Shown here: positions 13,734-20,057 of the stretch, one piece after another
How the letters are laid out: each line of letters begins with the position of its first letter
Numbering within the stretch: the stretch's first letter is position 1
Source of the DNA: Egerieenecus merdigallinarum
Lineage (GTDB): Bacteria; Bacillota; Clostridia; Christensenellales; Aristaeellaceae
Assembly: GCA_018711985.1 (NCBI GenBank)
Contig: DVHS01000011.1
Location: forward strand, 1-20,057
Direction of reading: 5' to 3'
Length of the DNA stretch: 20,057 nucleotides
The notes under the pieces: model-generated
Database searches by the model: none
What the model was told of the DNA's origin: nothing
What the model saw: only the letters and a program-made list of their open reading frames with translations
Translations under genes and position numbers: made by a program

Positions 13734-15530
13734 ATGGAGCTATATCGCGCACATGTCCTGGTCTGCGGGGGTACGGGCTGCACGTCCTCCGGTTCCCAGC
13801 AGCTGATGGAACGCTTTGAGCAGCAGCTGAAGGAAAAAGGCCTGGAAAAGGAAGTCAAAATCGTCCGCACGGGTTGCTTTGGCCTCTGCGAGGCTGGCCC
13901 CGTGGTAATTGTTTACCCGGAAGGCACCTTTTATAGCCGGGTCAAGGTGGAGGACGTGGATGAGATCGTCTCCGAACACCTGCTCAAGGGCCGCAAGGTG
14001 CAGCATCTGGTCTATGTGGACCACGCCACCCACGAGTCCAGCATTCAAAAATCCTTGGACGAGATTGGGTTTTATAAGCTGCAAAAGCGTATTGCGCTGA
14101 AGAACTGCGGCGTCATTGACCCGGAAAATATCGACGAGTACATTGCCTTTGACGGTTACAAGGCGCTGGCCAAAGCGCTGACGCAAATGACCCGGGAGCA
14201 GGTGATCCAGGAGGTGCTGGACTCCGGGCTGCGCGGCCGTGGAGGCGGCGGATTCCCCACGGGTCTGAAGTGGAAGTTTGGCTACAACAGCCAGGCGGAC
14301 CAGAAATACATCGCCTGCAATGCCGACGAAGGCGACCCCGGGGCGTTCATGGACCGCTCCCTGCTGGAGGGCGACCCCCACGCGATTCTGGAGGCCATGG
14401 CCATTGGCGGCTACGCCATTGGCGCCAGCGAAGGGTATATCTACGTGCGCGCGGAGTATCCTATTGCCGTGAAACGGCTGCAGGTGGCCATTGGCCAGGC
14501 ACGGGAATACGGGCTCCTGGGCGAACACATTTTTGGCACGGATTTCAACTTTGACATTCACATCCGTCTGGGCGCTGGCGCGTTTGTCTGCGGCGAGGAA
14601 ACGGCGCTGATGAACTCCATTGAGGGCAAGCGTGGCGAACCCCGTCCCCGGCCTCCGTTCCCGGCGGTGAAGGGCCTTTTTGGCAAGCCTACCGTGCTGA
14701 ACAACGTGGAAACCTACGCCAACATTCCGCAGATTATCCTTAAGGGCGCCAAGTGGTACGCCTCCATGGGTACCGAACGCTCCAAGGGTACCAAGGTGTT
14801 TGCCCTGGGCGGCAAGATTAACAACACCGGCTTGGTGGAGATCCCCATGGGCACCCCCCTGCGCACGGTGATTTACGACATCGGCGGCGGTATTCCCGGC
14901 GGTAAGAAGTTCAAGGCCGTGCAGACCGGTGGCCCTTCCGGCGGCTGCATCCCCGCGGAACACCTGGATATCCCCATCGAGTACGATACGCTCATTGAGA
15001 TCGGCTCCATGATGGGCTCCGGCGGCATGATCGTCATGGACGAGGACAACTGCATGGTGGACATCGCCCGCTTCTTCCTGGACTTCACCGTGGACGAAAG
15101 CTGCGGCAAGTGCACCCCCTGCCGGATCGGCACCCGGCGCATGCTGGAGATTCTGGAACGCATTGTGGAGGGCAAGGGCGAGGATGGCGACATCGAAAAG
15201 CTGGAAACCCTGGCCAAGAACATCAAGGCAACTGCCCTGTGCGGTCTGGGTCAGACGGCGCCCAACCCCGTACTGTCCACCCTGCGCTATTTCCGCGACG
15301 AGTATGAGGCGCATATCAAGGAAAAGCGTTGCCCGGCGCATCACTGCCAGGCGCTGCTCAATTATGTGATCTCCGACAAGTGCCGCGGTTGCACCCTGTG
15401 CGCCAAGGTTTGCCCGGCCGGGGCCATTACCGGCGAGGTGCGCAAGCAGCATCACATCGATGTAACCAAGTGCCTCAAGTGCGGCGCTTGTATGGAAAAG
15501 TGCCGCTTCGGCGCGATCTCCAAGAACTAA
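13734..15530 (+). CDS. hydB: NuoF-like NADH/FMN subunit of multimeric [FeFe] hydrogenase (HydB/HndC)
   Basis: This 598-aa flavoprotein oxidises or reduces NAD(H) for the hydrogenase. An N-terminal [2Fe-2S] thioredoxin domain is ligated by C11, C16, C48 and C52. The NuoF core follows with RGRGGGGFPTG (about 167-177) and CNADEGDPGAF (about 198-208) for NADH and FMN, and GAGAFVCGEETAL (about 280-292). The core [4Fe-4S] motif is ESCGKCTPCRIGTRR (about 455-469) with the distal cysteine in ALCGLGQ. Two more [4Fe-4S] clusters occupy the last 60 residues (CRGCTLCAKVCP and CLKCGACMEKCR), an addition seen in HydB-type rather than complex I proteins. AGGAGG lies eight bases before the ATG. Whether the enzyme bifurcates electrons using ferredoxin as well cannot be decided from sequence. 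Confidence 0.96.
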   Translation: MELYRAHVLVCGGTGCTSSGSQQLMERFEQQLKEKGLEKEVKIVRTGCFGLCEAGPVVIVYPEGTFYSRVKVEDVDEIVSEHLLKGRKVQHLVYVDHATHESSIQKSLDEIGFYKLQKRIALKNCGVIDPENIDEYIAFDGYKALAKALTQMTREQVIQEVLDSGLRGRGGGGFPTGLKWKFGYNSQADQKYIACNADEGDPGAFMDRSLLEGDPHAILEAMAIGGYAIGASEGYIYVRAEYPIAVKRLQVAIGQAREYGLLGEHIFGTDFNFDIHIRLGAGAFVCGEETALMNSIEGKRGEPRPRPPFPAVKGLFGKPTVLNNVETYANIPQIILKGAKWYASMGTERSKGTKVFALGGKINNTGLVEIPMGTPLRTVIYDIGGGIPGGKKFKAVQTGGPSGGCIPAEHLDIPIEYDTLIEIGSMMGSGGMIVMDEDNCMVDIARFFLDFTVDESCGKCTPCRIGTRRMLEILERIVEGKGEDGDIEKLETLAKNIKATALCGLGQTAPNPVLSTLRYFRDEYEAHIKEKRCPAHHCQALLNYVISDKCRGCTLCAKVCPAGAITGEVRKQHHIDVTKCLKCGACMEKCRFGAISKN

Positions 15531-15552
15531 TCGTGCTAAGGAGGAAATGCAA

Positions 15553-17301
15553 ATGGAAGAACTCATTCAGCTTACGATTGATGGCGTAAGTGTTGAGGTG
15601 CCTGCCGGTACGACCGTTCTGGAGGCTGCCAAGAAAGCGGGTATCAATATTCCCACCCTGTGCTACCTCAAGGATATCAATCAAATCGGCGCTTGCCGCC
15701 TGTGCGTGGTGGATACGGGCGCGCGCTCCCTGCAAGCCGCTTGCGTGCTGCCCGTGAGCAAGGGAATGGTGGTGAAGACCAATACCCCCGCCATCCGCGA
15801 AGCTCGCAAGGTCAACCTGGAGCTGCTGCTTTCCAATCACAACAAGAAGTGCCTTTCCTGCGTGCGCAACCAGAACTGCGAGCTGCAAAAGCTCTGCCTG
15901 GATCTGGGCGTTGAGGATGGGGACCGCTTTGCAGGCTCCATGAACAAGTACGATGTGGACGACCTGTCCATGTCCATCGTTCGGGACAACAACAAGTGCG
16001 TGCTCTGCCGCCGCTGCGTGGCTGCCTGCAACAAAACCCAGGCGGTGGGGGTTATTGGCCCGGTGAACCGCGGGTTCAATACGGCCATTGAGTCTCCGTG
16101 GGGGATGCCTTTGGCAGGAATGGCCTGCATCAACTGCGGACAATGTATTGCCGCCTGCCCCACGGGTGCGCTCCATGAAAAGGATTCCACCAAAGAGGTG
16201 TGGGATCTGCTGGCTGATCCCAAGAAGCATGTGGTGGTGCAGCCGGCCCCGGCTGTACGTGCCGCTCTGGGCGAGGAGTTCGGCATGCCCATGGGTACCC
16301 TGGTGACCGGCAAAATGGCTGCCGCCCTGCGCCGCTTGGGCTTTGACCGTGTGTTTGACACGGACTGGGCTGCCGACCTGACCATCATGGAGGAAGCCAA
16401 TGAGCTGGTGGACCGCCTGCGCAACGGTGGCGTCCTGCCCATGATTACCTCTTGCTCTCCGGGATGGATCAAATTCTGTGAGCATTATTACAGCGACTTT
16501 ATTCCCAACCTTTCCACCTGCAAATCGCCCCACGAGATGGAAGGCGCCATGATCAAGAGCTATTACGCCGAGCGGGCGGGCATTGATCCCAAGAATATTG
16601 CGGTGGTGTCCGTGATGCCCTGCACGGCCAAGAAGTTTGAGGCCAAGCGGCCTGAGCTGTCCAATGCGGGGCTGCAGGATGTGGACGTGGTCATCACGAC
16701 CCGGGAACTGGCGCGGATGATCAAGGAAGCTGGAATCGACTTTGTAAATCTGCCTGATGAGGACTTCGATCCGCTGATGGGCGAGAGCACCGGCGCCGGC
16801 GTGATCTTCGGCGCCACCGGCGGCGTGATGGAGGCGGCGCTGCGCACGGCTTACGAGCTGGTTACCGGCAAGGAGCTGGAGCAAGTGGACTTCAACACGG
16901 TCCGCGGCGTGGAAGGCGTCAAAGAAGCCTCCATCCAGGTGGGGAATATTACGGTGAACGTTGCGGTGGCCCATGGCACGGCCAATGCGGCCAAGCTGCT
17001 GGACAGCATTCGCCGCGGCGAGAAGCAGTACCACTTCATTGAGATCATGGGCTGCCCCGGCGGCTGCGTTACCGGTGGTGGACAACCCATTGTTTCCGCA
17101 CCGAAACGTATGGAGTGCGACCCGCGGGAGATCCGCGCCGCGGCGCTGTATCGTGAGGATGCAGGCAAGCTCCTGCGCAAGAGCCATCAGAATCCTGAAA
17201 TTCAGGCACTTTATGATGAATTCCTGGGCCGGCCCAACAGCCACAAGGCCCATCAACTGCTGCACACTACGTATATGGCGCGGCCCAAGTACAGCCGCTA
17301 A
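15553..17301 (+). CDS. hydA: Catalytic [FeFe] hydrogenase subunit HydA (HndD type)
   Basis: This is the H2-producing or H2-oxidising subunit, 582 aa. An N-terminal [2Fe-2S] domain (C37, C48, C51, C64) is followed by the His-Cys3 [4Fe-4S] site (H96, C100, C103, C109). Next come two ferredoxin-type [4Fe-4S] clusters (C149-C159 and C192-C202). The H-cluster motifs are L1 TSCSPGW (299-305), L2 MPCTAKKFE (355-363) and L3 EIMGCPGGCVTGGG (497-510, C501 and C505). I start it at 15553 because TAAGGAGG ends eight bases before that ATG and only two before the ATG at 15547. It belongs to the NAD-linked multimeric group (A3/A6 in recent schemes) and closes the operon before a strong terminator. The maturases HydE, HydF and HydG are not in the window. 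Confidence 0.96.
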   Translation: MEELIQLTIDGVSVEVPAGTTVLEAAKKAGINIPTLCYLKDINQIGACRLCVVDTGARSLQAACVLPVSKGMVVKTNTPAIREARKVNLELLLSNHNKKCLSCVRNQNCELQKLCLDLGVEDGDRFAGSMNKYDVDDLSMSIVRDNNKCVLCRRCVAACNKTQAVGVIGPVNRGFNTAIESPWGMPLAGMACINCGQCIAACPTGALHEKDSTKEVWDLLADPKKHVVVQPAPAVRAALGEEFGMPMGTLVTGKMAAALRRLGFDRVFDTDWAADLTIMEEANELVDRLRNGGVLPMITSCSPGWIKFCEHYYSDFIPNLSTCKSPHEMEGAMIKSYYAERAGIDPKNIAVVSVMPCTAKKFEAKRPELSNAGLQDVDVVITTRELARMIKEAGIDFVNLPDEDFDPLMGESTGAGVIFGATGGVMEAALRTAYELVTGKELEQVDFNTVRGVEGVKEASIQVGNITVNVAVAHGTANAAKLLDSIRRGEKQYHFIEIMGCPGGCVTGGGQPIVSAPKRMECDPREIRAAALYREDAGKLLRKSHQNPEIQALYDEFLGRPNSHKAHQLLHTTYMARPKYSR

Positions 17302-17307
17302 AAACAG

Positions 17308-17351
17308 CAAAAAGGCACCTGCTGCATTGCTTGTGGCAGGTGCCTTTTTTC
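17308..17351 (+). terminator. Bidirectional terminator after hydA
   Basis: GGCACCTGC (17314-17322) and GCAGGTGCC (17336-17344) form a perfect 9-bp stem flanked by an A run on the left (17309-17313) and six T on the right (17345-17350). It terminates the hydrogenase operon. On the minus strand it also serves the convergent GH43-like gene, whose stop is at 17363. Confidence 0.9.
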
Positions 17352-17362
17352 ACATGCATGCG

Positions 17363-18307
17363 TTAGTTTTGCGGCCACTGGAAAGTACGAATACGCTCAT
17401 AGGCTGTTTCATCCACGGTGAGGATGGTTCCATGCTTGAATCCATAAGGAAAGGAGAAGGCCCGGTCGGAACGAACAAAGGCGCCGCTCTTGAGGCTAGG
17501 CGCAACAAAAGGCACATACCCCTGCCCGGCACCCGGTACACCGTAGTAGTCCAGGAAAAGGCACCAGCGGCCGTCCTCCAGGCGCATGGCAGTGGGGGCT
17601 TCATACTGCCCGGCTTCCAGCTTACCCATTTCCGTGTCGAAGGCATGTACGCGCTCCCATGGACCGTCCAGGGACGGTGCGCTGAGCAGGATGATCCGCT
17701 CCGGGTTCGCATCGCTTTTCAGGAACATATAGTAGATACCATCCTCCTGATAGATGGCGGAATCGATAACGCTGGTATCCTCCTTACGGTAGAGCAATTC
17801 CGGCGCAGAAAAATGCGCAAAGTCCGTGGTGCGGGCGCAGTAGATGGCCTTGGAGGCGTAATCATCCTCCGCCCGGGAGGAGGACCAGTGCAACACATAT
17901 TCCTGCCGCTGGGAATCAAAGACCACATCCGGGGCCCACAGACACCCGAAGCTGTCAGCACCCAGGGGAATCAGTTCCTGCTCGGTCCAATGCACCAGGT
18001 CTGCCGACTGCCAGTGCGCCAGGCATTTGCTGCCATGGCGGGAAATCTCGTCCCAGGAGTGGTGGTATTGGTTGCGCATGCCATAGGACAGGCTCAGATC
18101 TGTGGCGAAAATATGGTATGTGCCGTCCAGATGGTTGCGTATAATGGTGTGATCCCGCACGCCCTTGTCTCCATAATAGGCCCAGAGCACAGGCTGTCCA
18201 CCGTTTACCGGCTGCCAGTTAAAGCCGTCCTCGCTCAGGCTGAAATACACCTGTTCGCCATCAGGGCTGGTTTTCTCTTTGAAGTGCACAAACAGATACC
18301 GTTGCAT
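17363..18307 (-). CDS. GH43-like five-bladed beta-propeller glycosidase
   Basis: This 314-aa protein has the layout of glycoside hydrolase family 43 and related clans (arabinofuranosidases, xylosidases, arabinanases). Candidate catalytic acids are the Asp in GVRDHTII (about residue 52), the Asp in LWAPDVVFD (about 127) and the Glu in QYEAPTAMR (about 239). WAPDV and EAPT are typical GH43 blade motifs. Repeated strand signatures such as GTYHIFATD, QEYVLHWSSS and GIYYMFLKSD mark the blades. There is no signal peptide, so it probably acts on imported oligosaccharides in the cytoplasm. AGGAAGGGAG lies about ten bases before the ATG. No transporter or other sugar gene is next to it. The exact substrate cannot be told. 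Confidence 0.8.
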   Translation of the reverse strand: MQRYLFVHFKEKTSPDGEQVYFSLSEDGFNWQPVNGGQPVLWAYYGDKGVRDHTIIRNHLDGTYHIFATDLSLSYGMRNQYHHSWDEISRHGSKCLAHWQSADLVHWTEQELIPLGADSFGCLWAPDVVFDSQRQEYVLHWSSSRAEDDYASKAIYCARTTDFAHFSAPELLYRKEDTSVIDSAIYQEDGIYYMFLKSDANPERIILLSAPSLDGPWERVHAFDTEMGKLEAGQYEAPTAMRLEDGRWCLFLDYYGVPGAGQGYVPFVAPSLKSGAFVRSDRAFSFPYGFKHGTILTVDETAYERIRTFQWPQN

Positions 18308-18339
18308 GCGTTACGCTCCCTTCCTGGTGCATCCTGCGC

Positions 18340-18383
18340 AAAAGGGCGGGATGCCTGAAGACACTTCATTGGCAGCCCGCCCT
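18340..18383 (-). terminator. Terminator of the ABC-F gene
   Basis: On the minus strand AGGGCGGG-n-TGCC (18383-18371) pairs with GGCA-n-CCCGCCCT (18355-18343) with one internal mismatch. Four U follow (A run 18340-18343). It ends transcription of the ABC-F gene just before the GH43-like gene, for which I see no obvious promoter in the remaining 30 bases. Confidence 0.75.
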
Positions 18384-18389
18384 GGGATT

Positions 18390-19979
18390 TTATTTGGTCT
18401 TTTCCAGATATTCCTCGTAGTTGCAGTAGTAGTCGGCGATGGTGCCGTCGGGTTTGATTTCGATGATGCGGTTGGCGATGGTGGTGATGAACTGGTGGTC
18501 CTGGCTGGTGAAGAGCACGTTGCCGGGGAAGTTGATCAGGCCATTGTTCACCGCGGTGATGGACTCCAGGTCCAGGTGGTTGGTGGGCTGATCCAGCATG
18601 AGGAAATTGGCCCCGGAGAGCATCATCCGGGAGAGCATCACGCGCACCTTTTCGCCGCCGGAGAGCACGGAAACAGGCTTGTACACATCATCCCCGGAGA
18701 AAAGCATCCGACCCAGAAAGCCCCGCATGTAGGATTCAAGCTGCTCGGGGGAGTACTGTGCGAACCACTCCATCATGTTCAGCTTGCACCCCTCAAAAAA
18801 CTTGCTGTTGTCCTTGGGGAAATAGCTGGTGGTGATGGTTACGCCCCACTTGAAGGAACCGCTGTCGGGGGTTAGTTCCTCGTTAAGAATTTTGAACAGG
18901 GCGGTCTGCGCCTGCTCATTGCTGCCCACCAGGGCGATTTTCTCGCCCTTGTTGACGATGAAGGACACGTCCTTGAGCAGTTGTACGCCATCCTGGGTGT
19001 AGCAGAGGTTTTCCACCTTGAGGATGTCCTTGCCGGCTTCACGGTCGGGGGTGAAGCAGACCCAGGGATACCGGCGGGAAGAAGCGGGCATCTGCTCCAC
19101 GGTGAGCTGATCCAGCATCTTTTTGCGGCTGGTGGCCTGCTTGGCCTTGGACTTATTGGAGGAGAAACGCTGGATGAAGGCTTGCAATTCCTTGATTTTA
19201 TCTTCCCGGCGCTTCTTCTGGTCGTTCATGATGGACTGCATCAGTTTGCTGGATTCATACCAGAAGTCATAGTTGCCCACGTAGAGCTTGACCTGGTTGT
19301 AGTCAATATCCACAATATGGGTGCAAATATTGTTCAGGAACCAGCGGTCATGGCTCACCACGATCAGCGTGCCGGGGAAATCCATCAGGAAATCCTCCAG
19401 CCAGCTGACGGACTTGTTGTCCAGGTTGTTGGTGGGCTCGTCCAGCAGCAGGATGTCCGGGTGGCCGAACAGCGCTTGGGCCAGCAGCACCTTCACCTTT
19501 TCACCGCCGGTGAGCTCGCCCATGAGCGTATTGTGGAGATTTTCACCGATGCCCAGGCCCTGGAGCAGGGTGGCCGCGTCGCTTTCGGCGTTCCAGCCGT
19601 CCATTTCCGCAAACTCACCCTCCAGCTCGGCGGCTTTCTCGCCGTCAGCCTCGGAGAAGTCGGGCTTTGCGTAGAGGGCATCCTTTTCCTTCATAATGTC
19701 GTACAGCCGCTGGTTGCCCATGATCACCGTGTCCAGCACGGTATAGGCATCGTACTGGAACTGGTTCTGCTTCAGGGTGGACAACCGTTCATTGGCCGGG
19801 ATGGTCACGGTGCCGGTGGTGGGCTCCAGCTCCCCGGAGAGAATCCGCAGGAAAGTGGACTTGCCCGCGCCGTTGGCGCCGATGATGCCGTAGCAGTTGC
19901 CGGGCAGGAACTTCAAATCCGCGCCGGAGAACAGCTTTTGTCCTCCGAAGGTCAGGGAAACGTTGCTGACTGTGATCAT
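18390..19979 (-). CDS. ABC-F family ATPase (YbiT-like) with degenerate second domain
   Basis: This is a soluble protein of 529 aa with two ABC domains and no membrane segment, the mark of ABC-F proteins that act on ribosomes. Domain 1 is intact: GANGAGKST (about residues 35-43), signature LTGGEK, Walker B LLLDEPTNNLD and switch VSHDRWF. A charged helical linker (QKKRREDKIKELQ and following) joins the domains. In domain 2 the Walker A reads GSNEQAQTA, without the lysine. The Walker B carries Gln in place of the catalytic Glu (MLDQPTNHLD) and the switch histidine is Gln (TSQDHQF), while the signature LSGGEKVRV is kept. I start at the ATG at 19979 with TAGGAG upstream; an earlier in-frame ATG at 20030 lies inside the promoter. 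A resistance role is not indicated. Confidence 0.9.
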   Translation of the reverse strand: MITVSNVSLTFGGQKLFSGADLKFLPGNCYGIIGANGAGKSTFLRILSGELEPTTGTVTIPANERLSTLKQNQFQYDAYTVLDTVIMGNQRLYDIMKEKDALYAKPDFSEADGEKAAELEGEFAEMDGWNAESDAATLLQGLGIGENLHNTLMGELTGGEKVKVLLAQALFGHPDILLLDEPTNNLDNKSVSWLEDFLMDFPGTLIVVSHDRWFLNNICTHIVDIDYNQVKLYVGNYDFWYESSKLMQSIMNDQKKRREDKIKELQAFIQRFSSNKSKAKQATSRKKMLDQLTVEQMPASSRRYPWVCFTPDREAGKDILKVENLCYTQDGVQLLKDVSFIVNKGEKIALVGSNEQAQTALFKILNEELTPDSGSFKWGVTITTSYFPKDNSKFFEGCKLNMMEWFAQYSPEQLESYMRGFLGRMLFSGDDVYKPVSVLSGGEKVRVMLSRMMLSGANFLMLDQPTNHLDLESITAVNNGLINFPGNVLFTSQDHQFITTIANRIIEIKPDGTIADYYCNYEEYLEKTK

Positions 19980-20025
19980 TTTGACTCCTATTTTCTTTCC
20001 GATATTTGGTTTTGCACCGTCTGTT

Positions 20026-20054
20026 ATCATACCATATTTTCACGGGAAAGGGAA
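20026..20054 (-). promoter_or_regulatory. Probable promoter of the ABC-F gene
   Basis: On the minus strand TATGAT (20031-20026) is preceded by TG (TGGTATGAT), an extended -10. The -35 at 17 bp is weak (TTCCCT, 20054-20049). The leader would be about 40 bases. No attenuation hairpin is evident between it and the ATG. Confidence 0.5.
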
Positions 20055-20057
20055 CAG

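Noticed and set aside
12293..15530. A respiratory complex I (nuoE/nuoF) locus
   Set aside because: The NuoE- and NuoF-like genes are followed by an [FeFe] hydrogenase and no other nuo genes; the extra ferredoxin domain of HydB also fits the hydrogenase.
13740..17310. Long minus-strand open frames opposite hydB and hydA
   Set aside because: They mirror well-supported genes on the plus strand, are rich in His, Ala and Gly as reverse-frame shadows usually are, and have no plausible start signals.
18390..19979. Antibiotic-resistance ABC-F gene
   Set aside because: The layout is that of the YbiT-like housekeeping branch, with no resistance context or leader peptide attenuator.
1..20057. CRISPR arrays, insertion sequences, tRNA or rRNA genes
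   Set aside because: I saw no regularly spaced repeats, transposase, terminal inverted repeats or structural RNA signatures on either strand.

Overview
The window comes from an obligately anaerobic, moderately GC-rich member of the Clostridia (Bacillota). The evidence is a clostridial-type Rnf complex, an NAD-linked multimeric [FeFe] hydrogenase, a SpoVB-like flippase, a DUF6062 protein, strong AGGAGG ribosome-binding sites and SigA-type promoters. I see no tRNA, rRNA, CRISPR array, insertion sequence or phage gene. It reads as core chromosome for fermentative energy metabolism, not a mobile island. No finer taxonomic call is justified from the sequence alone.

Left part (1-5000, minus strand): an rnfC-D-E-A-B operon for the ion-pumping ferredoxin:NAD+ oxidoreductase. 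It has an extended -10 promoter near 4970 and a strong terminator at 46-93. The usual rnfG gene between rnfD and rnfE is absent; rnfD and rnfE overlap by 8 bp. RnfB carries one more ferredoxin pair than I expect.

Middle (5030-8824): a SpoVB/MATE-type flippase (minus), a dCMP deaminase (plus) with a perfect consensus promoter, a DUF6062 protein (minus) and a membrane-anchored SPOR-domain protein (plus).

Right-centre (8848-17301, plus strand): two linked blocks. The first is a putative sensory module: DRTGG protein, RsbW/RsbT-like ATPase, a sensory-type [FeFe] hydrogenase with altered active-site surroundings and no PAS domain, a second DRTGG protein and a PHP-domain phosphoesterase. After a 185-bp intergenic region full of short palindromes comes the catalytic hydrogenase operon: NuoE-like HydC, a GHKL ATPase with no kinase domain, an HndB-like [2Fe-2S] protein, NuoF-like HydB and catalytic HydA. 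It ends at a strong terminator at 17308-17351.

Right end (17363-20030, minus strand): a cytoplasmic GH43-like glycosidase and an ABC-F ATPase whose second nucleotide-binding domain has lost its key catalytic residues.

How they fit together: HydABC exchanges electrons between NADH (possibly with ferredoxin) and H2, while Rnf exchanges electrons between ferredoxin and NAD+ coupled to an ion gradient. The DRTGG/ATPase/HydS/DRTGG/PHP block is the best candidate for an undescribed system, plausibly an H2 or redox sensor that tunes the neighbouring hydrogenase. That role is inference; the sequence shows only the domains and their order.
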